Positions 1 to 6,363 are shown, counted from the first letter of the stretch. The stretch: DNA of 35,329 nt from Ruminococcaceae bacterium UBA1320 (GCA_002306975.1 DBTI01000287.1:1-35329); one strand, 5' to 3'. Notes: generated from the letters alone by a model not told the origin. Program-made: numbers and translations.

Positions 1-62
1 AGCTGAACGTGCACGGAATTTGCGCTACAAAAAAGCGGCGCAAATTCCGTGCACGTTCAGCT
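1..62. repeat. perfect 25-bp inverted repeat at the window edge
   Basis: Bases 1-25 are the exact reverse complement of bases 38-62, with a 12-nt A-rich loop. The repeat starts at the very first base and lies inside the start of a coding frame. A natural terminator would not normally sit there, so a contig-end fold-back chimera is a real alternative to a biological hairpin. Confidence 0.85.
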
Positions 63-76
63 TTCGTGACTTTCAT
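1..76 (-). CDS. start of an unidentified phage gene (runs off the window)
   Basis: An ATG at 74-76 is preceded on the minus strand by GGAGGAAAAAA, an ideal ribosome binding site, and it overlaps the last codons of the recU-like gene. This is the translational-coupling layout seen throughout this operon. The visible 25 codons begin MKVTKAERARNLRRFF and are still open at base 1. The frame passes through a perfect 25-bp inverted repeat (1-25 / 38-62), so the last visible residues may be an assembly artefact. Too little is visible to assign a function. Confidence 0.4.
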   Translation of the reverse strand, partial: MKVTKAERARNLRRFFVAQIPCTFS

Positions 77-641
77 TTTTTTCCTCCAGTCCGCTCAAAA
101 ACAAAATGTTGTCATAGACCACTTTCAGACGGTACGGCTCAAGCTCGGCCGCGTTCATGTACTGGTGCCTGAAGAGTGTTTTCATATCTTTCCACACCGC
201 CCAAGGTACGCGGTAAAAATCTTGCATGCCAATCGATACGATTACAAAGCAAACGGCGCCGAGACTGCTGTGCATATTTAAGGCTTTTTCCTGCTCGGCG
301 GTGACCACCTTTTTTTCGATGCGGTCTGCGTCCGTATGCTTCGCTTCAAAACAGATTGAGCGACCACCGGCGAGTGTGCCCTTAAAATCCGGCTGCGCCC
401 GCTTCGTAAAAATTGCCTTGAAAATTTCTTTTAACCTGTTGAGTACGCCAATAACCTTTAAGGGCTCCGGCGTTTTTTCGATATAAGCGGCGCCACGGTT
501 TTTATAAAGTTCACACGCCGCGATTACCTTACCCTCGAAAATTTCTCCGGACGCGCGGTTCTGCTTGCCTATGAGCTGGCGGCGAGGATCCGGCGCGCCG
601 CTCTCGGATTTTTTAAATTCTGCGACTGACATATGCTCCAA
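57..641 (-). CDS. recU: RecU-like Holliday junction resolvase (phage type)
   Basis: This is a 194-aa protein of the RecU family (also called penicillin-binding protein-related factor A), a homodimeric PD-(D/E)XK nuclease that cuts four-way DNA junctions. Visible family signatures are NRASGEIFE at residues 28-36, PDFKG at 84-88 with the metal-binding Asp, and FEAKHT at 98-103 with the catalytic E-x-K pair. The length matches Firmicutes RecU. I chose the TTG at 641 because AGGAGG sits 7 nt upstream. The in-frame ATG at 632 is an alternative with a poorer site. It follows the replication initiator by 18 nt, so it is probably the recombination or replication partner in the early operon. The family is confident; a role in phage DNA processing is inferred. 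Confidence 0.88.
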   Translation of the reverse strand: MEHMSVAEFKKSESGAPDPRRQLIGKQNRASGEIFEGKVIAACELYKNRGAAYIEKTPEPLKVIGVLNRLKEIFKAIFTKRAQPDFKGTLAGGRSICFEAKHTDADRIEKKVVTAEQEKALNMHSSLGAVCFVIVSIGMQDFYRVPWAVWKDMKTLFRHQYMNAAELEPYRLKVVYDNILFLSGLEEKNESHES

Positions 642-659
642 ATCAATTCCTCCTGTCGT

Positions 660-1472
660 TTATCCGACGTATTCTATCGGTATCGGGTCGGGTCCTGCGC
701 GTGATTGCATGATCTGACCGGAAAAATCAACACCGTCCATTTTTACAAAACGGACATAGCGGCTCAAGCCGGTAACATCCGAAACATAAGGGCGGTCGAT
801 TATTGCTTTGTAGCCTTTGGGTGCTTTGATATAGCCGCCCGGAAACTGAATCGTTTTGCAATCAATTTTCGGCTGTACTAAATTTTTGCTGCCGCCCCAT
901 CGCTTTTTGTGATCGACTCCAAGCGTTGGGTCTTTGCTCAGATAATTTGCTATGCCTTTATAATCACGGGTAGAATCTAAGCGCCTGATTGTGCAACCCC
1001 CGAACGTCCAACACTCAACAACCGCATCAAAACTGAATTTTGGAAGAAGCATATGAATGTGCATTCGTACCGGACCTTGTTCGGTTGCTACTTCGATAAC
1101 GTACATGTATTTGAATTCAACTCCGGCTTTTCGATAAACCGTTCGAAGCTTCCGGGTGTATTTTGGGAGAATAACTTTTTTTACCGCATCCTCATCCGGT
1201 TCTCCATCCGGAAGAAGGGGAATAAACGCAAGGTCAAGAGTTTCAAAAATATCACGCGGTCCAAAATTACAATTCATTATTCTGCAACAATGGTTTACCG
1301 CATTTCTGTTGTTTAATTTTTGCTGTTGCTCGGAAGTAAGTTGCCGATTTTTTCCTCTCAACGGCCTTTTCCCAATTTCGGGCCAGCTGATTGACTTCGG
1401 AGTACGGATGCTGAAATATTCTGCCGCTTCAATTACGTTTCCTGAATATATCCATTTTCTTAAAAATGGCAA
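660..1472 (-). CDS. HUH-type replication initiator (rolling-circle Rep, G2P/ORF2-like)
   Basis: A 270-aa protein with the hallmarks of an HUH endonuclease, which nicks an origin strand and forms a tyrosine-DNA link. The metal-binding H-I-H triad is in RMHIHMLLP at about residues 137-145. The catalytic tyrosine region is YKGIANYLSK at 171-180, with candidate tyrosines 171 and 177. An upstream FGPRDIFETLDL stretch fits motif 1. The best start I see is a TTG at 1472 with AAAGGGTG upstream; no in-frame ATG lies near it. Its 5' leader is crossed by a strong opposite-strand promoter and terminator (1557-1656), suggesting antisense control of Rep. The origin (nick site) was not located. The family is fairly sure; whether it replicates a phage, satellite or plasmid-like form is open. 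Confidence 0.8.
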   Translation of the reverse strand: MPFLRKWIYSGNVIEAAEYFSIRTPKSISWPEIGKRPLRGKNRQLTSEQQQKLNNRNAVNHCCRIMNCNFGPRDIFETLDLAFIPLLPDGEPDEDAVKKVILPKYTRKLRTVYRKAGVEFKYMYVIEVATEQGPVRMHIHMLLPKFSFDAVVECWTFGGCTIRRLDSTRDYKGIANYLSKDPTLGVDHKKRWGGSKNLVQPKIDCKTIQFPGGYIKAPKGYKAIIDRPYVSDVTGLSRYVRFVKMDGVDFSGQIMQSRAGPDPIPIEYVG

Positions 1473-1542
1473 TGAGCATCACACCCTTTGGTTCCCATGT
1501 CGAAACAATAATCAAATTACGGACCACTTAAGGACGGCACCC

Positions 1543-1585
1543 CGCCCTTGAAAAATTTGACATAGAGGGCGTGACGCTGTATAAT
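1543..1585 (+). promoter_or_regulatory. perfect consensus promoter upstream of and opposite to rep
   Basis: TTGACA at 1557-1562 and TATAAT at 1580-1585 are separated by exactly 17 bp, so this is a perfect housekeeping-sigma promoter on the plus strand. The -35 box lies inside an inverted repeat, CGCCCT (1543-1548) and AGGGCG (1566-1571), which could be an operator. No ORF follows it; an intrinsic terminator does. Confidence 0.8.
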
Positions 1586-1590
1586 ATATG

Positions 1591-1656
1591 TAAGAAGTTT
1601 TTTACGTCCCCTGTGTCGGCGGTTGAGCATCGAACGCTCAGCCGCCTATTTTTTTA
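1591..1656 (+). ncRNA. putative small antisense (countertranscribed) RNA of rep
   Basis: The predicted transcript is about 65 nt, from the promoter at 1557-1585 to an intrinsic terminator. It has a small upstream stem (GTAA/TTAC) and the terminator hairpin at 1618-1646. The transcript is fully complementary to the untranslated leader of the rep mRNA, which runs the other way. The rep-side loop reads GUUCGAU and contains UUCG, which fits the YUNR U-turn motif used for fast kissing in plasmid antisense systems. The RNA itself is inferred; only the promoter and terminator are seen. Confidence 0.6.
1618..1655 (+). terminator. intrinsic terminator of the small RNA
   Basis: An 11-bp stem (1618-1628 with 1636-1646, one G-U pair, 7-nt loop) is followed by TATTTTTTT. 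The U-run occurs only on the plus strand, so the signal is directional and acts on the small RNA, not on rep. Confidence 0.85.
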
Positions 1657-1689
1657 CGCTTTTCTCGGTTTTCAAGGTGCTGGAACCGA

Positions 1690-2070
1690 TCAGGTCGCGC
1701 CCTGCTGTATTAACTCTGGATTGTCATAGATGTTTCCGATGATTTCGGCTGTCGGTTCTCTGTTGATGTAGACAATTTTTCTTTCACCAACCATTGTGAA
1801 TCCTAAAAATCTACCCTCTTTTTCCCATTCCACAACCGCCGTAACTTCCATTCTTGTTATAAAAATATCTCCCTCGTAGATTTCATTGCTGTTCTTGTCT
1901 TTCAGTCCGGTAAACTGCCCGACGGTAGCGGGGTCAACTTCAATACGAGTTCCCAAAGGGCTATTGATGTCACAAATTTCATGGCATCCATCACCACAAT
2001 CGCCAACGTAATATCCATAAACCCACTCACCGTTATCAATCCGTTTGCCACGGAATTTTATTTCTCGCAT
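1690..2070 (-). CDS. yopX: YopX family phage protein
   Basis: A 126-aa protein with the layout of the YopX family (Pfam YopX, named from Bacillus phage SPbeta). It starts MREIKFRGKRIDNGEWVYG, has VGQFTGLKDKNSNEIYEGD in the middle, and ends with a beta-rich EIIGNIYDNPELI segment. The molecular function of the family is unknown, but it is common among phage early genes. AAAGGAG lies 8 nt before the chosen ATG. It is 14 nt downstream of the preceding gene and is followed by the rep leader. Confidence 0.9.
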   Translation of the reverse strand: MREIKFRGKRIDNGEWVYGYYVGDCGDGCHEICDINSPLGTRIEVDPATVGQFTGLKDKNSNEIYEGDIFITRMEVTAVVEWEKEGRFLGFTMVGERKIVYINREPTAEIIGNIYDNPELIQQGAT

Positions 2071-2084
2071 GAAATTTTCTCCTT

Positions 2085-2513
2085 TCACAGTCCGCGCCGT
2101 CGGCTCAGCTCGTCGAATGTAACTTGGTCGGTCGGTACCGGTATGGCTATGTAACGTCCGTCGCGGTATTTAAAAGCAACGCGCTCATTTTTCCGGCCCT
2201 TGTCTTTCGAAGTATGTTTTAGGGTCATTTTCACTTCATAGTCAGCATAAGGGTGAGGGTAAGCGCATTGTTCCTTCCGTTCTCCACCATTATCAAAGTC
2301 CGGCTTTGCTACTTCTGCATAAGCTTCAGCAATACTCAAATTTAACTTTAAAGTAATATCGCCCTCGTCAAATTCCTCGGAAACTAATTCTTGTAATAAC
2401 TCACCGAGTTTGATATTGAATAACGCCCGCATGTTTTCATAAAATGGGCTTTCGATGCAGTCAAACGGCAGCTCGTCATCATCCAAACCGTCGAATATAT
2501 TTTCTGCATTCAT
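2085..2513 (-). CDS. unidentified phage early protein
   Basis: A 142-aa acidic protein starting MNAENIFDGLDDDELPF. The start was chosen because AAAGGAGG lies just upstream; a longer reading of the frame has no such site. It ends with a basic segment and the sequence FDELSRRRGL. No family was recognised. It overlaps the end of the 76-aa gene upstream by about 35 bp and sits 14 bp before yopX, so it belongs to the same translationally coupled operon. Confidence 0.7.
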   Translation of the reverse strand: MNAENIFDGLDDDELPFDCIESPFYENMRALFNIKLGELLQELVSEEFDEGDITLKLNLSIAEAYAEVAKPDFDNGGERKEQCAYPHPYADYEVKMTLKHTSKDKGRKNERVAFKYRDGRYIAIPVPTDQVTFDELSRRRGL

Positions 2514-2709
2514 AGGGCTTAAACCTCCTTTTTGTAATACCAACCGCGCGAAACACCGCGTAAGGAGTGCGGATTTCTTCACCGCGGGCCAAAAGCGTTT
2601 CAACCGTTCCCCGGTCATAGAAGCCGAGTATTTCTGTTTGCGCGATCAGATCGTCAAGGGTTATGTCGTGCCAGTTGCCGCCTCTCCTGTACATCTTTTG
2701 AACCTGCAT
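2479..2709 (-). CDS. small unidentified phage protein
   Basis: 76 aa, starting MQVQKMYRRGGNWHDIT at an ATG preceded by GGGAGGTGAC. Its start overlaps the previous gene by 55 bp and its end overlaps the next by 35 bp. The C-terminus is basic (KRRFKPYECRKYIRRFG). No family was recognised. The strong ribosome binding site and coupled arrangement support a real gene. Confidence 0.6.
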   Translation of the reverse strand: MQVQKMYRRGGNWHDITLDDLIAQTEILGFYDRGTVETLLARGEEIRTPYAVFRAVGITKRRFKPYECRKYIRRFG

Positions 2710-3508
2710 TGCTGTCACCTCCCACGCGGCGTGTATCCGGTTGCTTTCCTTTGGCGCGCCGGTAGCGCTCGCGGCTCACCGCTTGAAGCCGCCTTTTAAC
2801 TTTTCCGCCTCTGTCTCTCGCATCGACGAGGTAAATCTCAGCAATGGAAAGCTCCGTGTCTGTCGCAAACCTCACGGTTTCCTTAAATCTTTCGCTGGTG
2901 TAAGGCTCGAAAAAGCCATTGTTGACCTTGCCGCGCGCGAGCTCGATAAGCATGTCCGCGTTTTGTTTTGAGATAAGCGGGGCGGGCGGTTCGGGTACCG
3001 GCTCCGGCTCTTCATCCGGGGTATCATCTGTCGGCAGGAGAAGCTTTATATCCTCGGCGCTGACATACCCGTCGGGGCGTGGGCAACTGCAAAAGCTAAC
3101 AGCTATATCGAAACATGTCATTTTGGGGTTGAAGCCGAGAATGTACGCCATGTCGCCGGTAGGCACCAATTCGATAAAATCACCGGGCCTGTAGCCGTGC
3201 AGCTCCTTTATGCCGGTATCGAATTCGACCGGCTCAAACTCTATGCCGTTGTTATCATCAAAAAAATCGACGTCATAGTCGGGCTGCGCAAAATCTGGAA
3301 CATACCAGTTTTCAGATAGGATCTCTTTTAGCGACAGGCTGTAATTTTTAAACAAAGCCGAGCCTGTCGCTCCATCGGGATAATTTACGCGGTGCGTATG
3401 CTCTTTGCCGTTTGTGACACGAAGCAGCTCAAAGCCGCCGAGGTAGTCGCGCGCGATAACGCTAAAGCCGCGCTCCTGCGCGGCCTTTGCTGCTTCAACT
3501 ATGTTCAT
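2654..3508 (-). CDS. protein with Tad2/DUF2829-like N-terminus and a proline-rich linker
   Basis: A 284-aa protein. Residues 1 to about 75 start MNIVEAAKAAQERGFSVIARD and run to LSLKEILSENWYV. This resembles the small DUF2829 fold, in which an N-terminal helix-strand (EA-x-x-A... then R) is followed by a C-terminal D/N-W motif; the fold includes the Thoeris anti-defence protein Tad2. The middle is very acidic, followed by a linker of E/P repeats (about 170-185) and a second, unrecognised helical domain. The ATG at 3508 has AGGAGG upstream. The DUF2829 link is made by eye and is tentative. The first 21 codons are duplicated exactly 534 bp upstream (3979-4044). Confidence 0.6.
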   Translation of the reverse strand: MNIVEAAKAAQERGFSVIARDYLGGFELLRVTNGKEHTHRVNYPDGATGSALFKNYSLSLKEILSENWYVPDFAQPDYDVDFFDDNNGIEFEPVEFDTGIKELHGYRPGDFIELVPTGDMAYILGFNPKMTCFDIAVSFCSCPRPDGYVSAEDIKLLLPTDDTPDEEPEPVPEPPAPLISKQNADMLIELARGKVNNGFFEPYTSERFKETVRFATDTELSIAEIYLVDARDRGGKVKRRLQAVSRERYRRAKGKQPDTRRVGGDSNAGSKDVQERRQLARHNP

Positions 3509-3510
3509 GT
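3445..3510. repeat. 66-bp exact direct repeat, copy 1
   Basis: Identical base for base to 3979-4044. It covers the first 21 codons of the Tad2-like gene. Sequence similarity stops abruptly on both sides. Confidence 0.95.
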
Positions 3511-3533
3511 AAATCAGCTCCTCCTGTATCAAT

Positions 3534-3562
3534 TTTAGCTTTCTGCATTCCTGTGCTATAAT
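3534..3562 (+). promoter_or_regulatory. promoter for the plus-strand HTH gene
   Basis: TATAAT at 3557-3562 has an extended TGC in front of it and a weak -35 (TTTAGC, 3534-3539) at 17-bp spacing. It reads away from the minus-strand operon toward the HTH gene at 3605. Confidence 0.5.
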
Positions 3563-3604
3563 TTGGTTGTAAAGTGCGCGGCTTCCTGCGGCGCTCCCCT
3601 CTGA

Positions 3605-3847
3605 ATGGGGGTGATTGCTTTCTTCTTCTTTTTCTTTTTCCCACGATCCGAATTCTCCGAGCGCCTAACTCACGCTATGGAGCATCGCGGTATGAATTAT
3701 GAGAAACTGTCCGTGCAAATCGGAGTTTCTCCCATCACGGTAAAACGCTGGATTCACGGCAAATTCGAGCCAAGGCACAAAAGCCTTCCGAAAATTGCCG
3801 GTGCTTTAAGTGTTTCCGCTGATTACTTATGCGGTATAGCAAACTAA
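3605..3847 (+). CDS. XRE-family HTH regulator (start uncertain, possibly decaying)
   Basis: The C-terminal 60 residues are a clear Cro/C1-type helix-turn-helix: FSERLTHAMEHRGMNYEKL, IGVSPITVKRWIHGK, then PKIAGALSVSADYLCG. The first 15 codons encode a run of seven phenylalanines from a TTC/TTT tract, which is atypical for the family. The ATG at 3605 has no ribosome binding site. GGGGGTGAT lies at 3607-3615, but no good start codon follows at proper spacing; the ATG at 3677-3679 is the other option. It is the only plus-strand gene inside the early operon, flanked by the 66-bp direct repeats, so it may have arrived by a recombination event and be degenerating. Confidence 0.6.
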   Translation: MGVIAFFFFFFFPRSEFSERLTHAMEHRGMNYEKLSVQIGVSPITVKRWIHGKFEPRHKSLPKIAGALSVSADYLCGIAN

Positions 3848-3928
3848 ACTAAATTCGCCGCTGTTATTAAAAATTGAGGAAGCGCCGCAGGAAACCGCGC
3901 ACTTGCTTGTAGAGTCCTTGTTGACTGT

Positions 3929-4042
3929 CTAATGTATGCCCGCGTTGTTTGTTTGGCGTAAAAAATTAAGTTCGGCGCAGTCGCGCGCGATAACGCTAAA
4001 GCCGCGCTCCTGCGCGGCCTTTGCTGCTTCAACTATGTTCAT
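3929..4042 (-). pseudogene. 37-codon remnant copy of the Tad2-like gene start
   Basis: The first 21 codons are identical to the gene at 3508 (MNIVEAAKAAQERGFSVIARD). The frame then diverges (CAELNFLRQTNN...) and stops after 37 codons. A ribosome binding site (GGGAG) precedes it and the ATG overlaps the end of the upstream gene by 14 nt, so it is probably still translated. It looks like the original coupled start of the gene, cut off when the 3511-3978 segment became placed between the two copies. Confidence 0.65.
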
Positions 4043-4044
4043 GT
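3979..4044. repeat. 66-bp exact direct repeat, copy 2
   Basis: An exact copy of 3445-3510, offset by 534 bp in the same orientation. Together they bracket the HTH gene and its promoter. Confidence 0.95.
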
Positions 4045-4349
4045 TTGCCACTCCCTTCTGTCTCATATTTGTCGACATCAAAGCCCAATGCTTTCAAAAT
4101 TGCTTTTGCACCTATAACGCGCTGTTCCGCTTTAGTAGCAGCAGTGGCAATACGCTCCTGGGCTTCACGTTCGGCGGCACCATCTTTGAGCAGCCGGGCG
4201 GTGCCGCTATAAAACGAGCTGCTGTCCTTCAGCATCAGATATTGATTGAACGCCGCTTGAAGATTTTCCTGTTGTATCAGGATCCCGGGTTTTAGTCCCG
4301 CTTCTTCGAGCTCGGCGTCGTGCGCTGCCTTGAGCTTGTCCATATTCAT
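4029..4349 (-). CDS. unidentified helical phage protein
   Basis: 106 aa, starting MNMDKLKAAHDAELEEAG, predicted mostly alpha-helical. It has an Ala/Glu-rich stretch (EREAQERIATAATKAEQR) and a His-rich end (GKHEHS). AAAGGAG lies 9 nt upstream of the ATG at 4349. It overlaps the upstream gene by 143 bp and the remnant gene downstream by 14 nt. No family was recognised. Confidence 0.6.
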   Translation of the reverse strand: MNMDKLKAAHDAELEEAGLKPGILIQQENLQAAFNQYLMLKDSSSFYSGTARLLKDGAAEREAQERIATAATKAEQRVIGAKAILKALGFDVDKYETEGSGKHEHS

Positions 4350-4581
4350 CGTCACTCACTCCTTTGGCATTTTGACTGGTGTAAAACGCTTTTTTAACCT
4401 CTTCCGTGCAGTGTGCCATTGCATCGTCAAGTGTTGGCATCCGCCCGTGTTCATCGAAAAAAGAATACTTACAAAACAGAGACTTAAAACAGTGTGGCTG
4501 CTCCGGCTCGGGAGCCGTGCCGCAGATCGGGCAGGTACCCGGAATAACCGGAGTCAAACACCTGCGTGTGTTATACTGCAT
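4207..4581 (-). CDS. zinc-ribbon-like small phage protein
   Basis: 124 aa, starting MQYNTRRCLTPVIPGTCPICG. A CPIC pair at about residues 17-20 and a later H/C group (QPHCFKSLFC) suggest a metal-binding ribbon. GAAGGAG precedes the start. The last 45 codons overlap the next gene and read like out-of-frame sequence (RRRARRSGTKTRDPD), so the protein may have acquired this tail by loss of an earlier stop, or the gene may be frameshifted. No family was recognised. An 18-bp palindrome lies 29 bp upstream. Confidence 0.5.
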   Translation of the reverse strand: MQYNTRRCLTPVIPGTCPICGTAPEPEQPHCFKSLFCKYSFFDEHGRMPTLDDAMAHCTEEVKKAFYTSQNAKGVSDDEYGQAQGSARRRARRSGTKTRDPDTTGKSSSGVQSISDAEGQQLVL

Positions 4582-4609
4582 GTCCGCTCCTTCGCCGCTC
4601 TCGGTATCA

Positions 4610-4627
4610 TTTGCAGTTGACTGCAAA
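4610..4627. promoter_or_regulatory. 18-bp palindromic operator, copy 1
   Basis: TTTGCAGTTGACTGCAAA has two 8-bp arms around a 2-bp centre. Its 16-bp core is repeated exactly at 5366-5381. Both copies lie just upstream of minus-strand phage genes, as expected for operators of a dimeric HTH repressor. Confidence 0.7.
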
Positions 4628-4640
4628 ACAGTTTATGTAT

Positions 4641-4784
4641 TTACTTTTGCGGTTCGCTGACTAACTGTTCAGCTTGCCACTTTTCATAGCCTTCCAAAAG
4701 CGTTTTGACCAACGGACCATAATCGATTTTGCAAGGTTTCAAAATAGTGTTGAACGTGCGCTTGATAGGCTTTGTCTTTGGCAT
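4641..4784 (-). CDS. 47-aa unidentified phage protein
   Basis: A short ORF starting MPKTKPIKRTFNTILKPC with GGAAGGAAG upstream, ending EPQK. It fills the gap between the HTH-like gene and the CPIC-containing gene in the same direction. It is basic at the N-terminus and helical at the C-terminus. No family was recognised. Confidence 0.55.
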   Translation of the reverse strand: MPKTKPIKRTFNTILKPCKIDYGPLVKTLLEGYEKWQAEQLVSEPQK

Positions 4785-4830
4785 ATTGAACTTCCTTCCT
4801 TTATATACTTTCACCGCTCACAGCGCAGCA

Positions 4831-5313
4831 CTAAATAATATTGTTTTTTTCGGCCCACAGCTTGAGCTCGTTGACCGACTTCTGCATTTTTTCATAGTTG
4901 TTTATAATTTCTGCAAGCATCGGCTTTTCATCTTCGGAAATAACGCCGTCCTCCACAACCTGCATAAGCGTTTCGTTTGTCTTTTGCAAATCCTTTGTGC
5001 TCTGCAGAATGCGCAGCGTGGCAAGTTCAACCGACATCGTCATTAAAGGTTCAACCCGACCGTTACCGATTGGGCATTCATTCACGCAGTAATGATTAAG
5101 CAGCTCCGGTGCGTTGTAGGCGTCCGCCATCATCACGACAATATCGGAAGGTACCCGAAGCAGGCCAAGCTCATATTTTGCCAAAGTATCTTTTTCACAG
5201 CCAACATATGGTGCCGCTCCCTCGCGGCTTTTAAAGGCGTCGTTGAATCTTGAAGCCTTGATACGTGCTTGGCAATACACATTATCGGCGGCTTTCGTGC
5301 ATGGTTTCGGCAT
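4831..5313 (-). CDS. phage HTH-type regulator with C-terminal helical domain
   Basis: 160 aa. Residues about 15-75 have the pattern of a Cro/C1-type HTH (AAPYVGCEKDTLAKYELG, then VPSDIVVMMADAYNAPEL), followed by HYCVNECPIG and a long helical C-terminus (about 90-160). Similar proteins are frequent in clostridial prophages, where they are annotated as XRE regulators. GGAGGAATTATAA precedes the ATG. One palindrome copy lies 53 bp upstream of its start and the other in front of a gene further down, so it may regulate its own operon. This is inference from position only. Confidence 0.7.
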   Translation of the reverse strand: MPKPCTKAADNVYCQARIKASRFNDAFKSREGAAPYVGCEKDTLAKYELGLLRVPSDIVVMMADAYNAPELLNHYCVNECPIGNGRVEPLMTMSVELATLRILQSTKDLQKTNETLMQVVEDGVISEDEKPMLAEIINNYEKMQKSVNELKLWAEKNNII

Positions 5314-5365
5314 TTATAATTCCTCCAGTTTGTGTGATAATAGAATTGCAGACAGAAATCCGGCA

Positions 5366-5381
5366 TTGCAGTTGACTGCAA
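5366..5381. promoter_or_regulatory. 16-bp palindromic operator, copy 2
   Basis: TTGCAGTTGACTGCAA is identical to the core of the palindrome at 4610-4627. It sits upstream of the HTH-like gene at 5313. A possible minus-strand -10 (TATTAT) lies between it and that gene, but no good -35 was found. Confidence 0.7.
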
Positions 5382-5434
5382 AAGGCTTGTCCGCTCTATT
5401 CAAAGGGAAGTTTGAACTCCCCTGCCCTGCTGTT

Positions 5435-5662
5435 TTACGTTGGTACTCCCTGCTCCGCCAATATACGGCTGATTGCGATTTCCTCATTTATTCGCACCGC
5501 CTCCGCTATGCACTCTTTCGGGATTCTGTTGACGTCTCCGCGAATCATGACGATCGGCCCGTCGGGAAAGTAATGGATGGATGAATACTGTTCTTTCGGC
5601 AAAAACGGATATTTAAGTTTGGCGTTATCCTCTTCCGAAATTTCGATAGGATATTTCCCCAT
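5435..5662 (-). CDS. small unidentified phage protein
   Basis: 75 aa, starting MGKYPIEISEEDNAKLKYPF, with GAGGTGATAGCT before the ATG at 5662. It is acidic to neutral with no membrane segment. No family was recognised. Confidence 0.6.
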   Translation of the reverse strand: MGKYPIEISEEDNAKLKYPFLPKEQYSSIHYFPDGPIVMIRGDVNRIPKECIAEAVRINEEIAISRILAEQGVPT

Positions 5663-5859
5663 AGCTATCACCTCTATAAAGTCTATGAAAGACTGTTTGT
5701 CCGCCTTTCTTGATTTCCTGTTTTTATTTTCAAAGAACTTTTTATCTTAATGGGGGCGCCGTATTCTCCCCCTTGGCGACGGGTATCCCGCGACCTCCCC
5801 GGCGGCGCGCGCCGGATCATCGGTTTCGGCCTGTTCCCATCAGGCCATCATCAGGCGGG
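5663..5859. other. GC-rich gap in the early operon
   Basis: About 200 bp with a GC-rich core (5750-5850), including a short GGCCTG/CAGGCC stem near 5830-5850 and a possible GGGGG/CCCCC pairing near 5750-5780. A 45-codon Arg-rich minus-strand frame passes through it but has no ribosome binding site. I assign no gene. Confidence 0.5.
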
Positions 5860-6363
5860 TTAATTGAATACTTGATATAGGTTTTCATTTGCCCATAGCC
5901 AGGTCATGTGCGCACAGTCAAAGCGGATGAATTGCCAGTCAGTTGATTCATAATACGGTGTGCCAATTATTTGTACGCGGCTTGCTTCAAATCCCCATTC
6001 TTCACAAACCTTGATTTTTGCTTCTGCCTCAGAAACTTCGGTATCGCAATTGTTGACTTTAAATTTGGCATCTGCCGTCAGATATGCCACAATTGTGTTT
6101 GCATCCTTTAAGCACCACTTAAAGCGCGCATACTGGTAAACATCTACGGGTTCGAGCTTGCCTTCCTTCACCAGCGCGACAAGTGCGTTGTAAACTTCTT
6201 TTGTAGCTTCATCGTCTTGCTTCTTGGATTCGGTCAAGAACTCCTCCTGTGTGATTAAAATTCCATCTCTACATTTCAAAATCCGGTCATAAGCCGCTTT
6301 CAATGTCTCCTCTGTTTTAAACTCCCAACCTCTGTCGTTAACGAACTTTTCGTAATCCGTCAT
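5860..6363 (-). CDS. unidentified phage early protein
   Basis: 167 aa, starting MTDYEKFVNDRGWEFKTEET, with AGAAGGAAAAG before the ATG at 6363. A longer reading from further upstream gives a poly-Gly/Lys leader that is just the translated ribosome binding site. It is largely helical, ending in an aromatic-rich segment (WLWANENLYQVFN). No family was recognised. It is the first gene after the Cro-like regulator and so among the earliest leftward genes. Confidence 0.65.
   Translation of the reverse strand: MTDYEKFVNDRGWEFKTEETLKAAYDRILKCRDGILITQEEFLTESKKQDDEATKEVYNALVALVKEGKLEPVDVYQYARFKWCLKDANTIVAYLTADAKFKVNNCDTEVSEAEAKIKVCEEWGFEASRVQIIGTPYYESTDWQFIRFDCAHMTWLWANENLYQVFN

Noticed and set aside
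5700..5830. 45-codon Arg-rich minus-strand frame
   Set aside because: No ribosome binding site, and the composition simply follows the GC-rich sequence.
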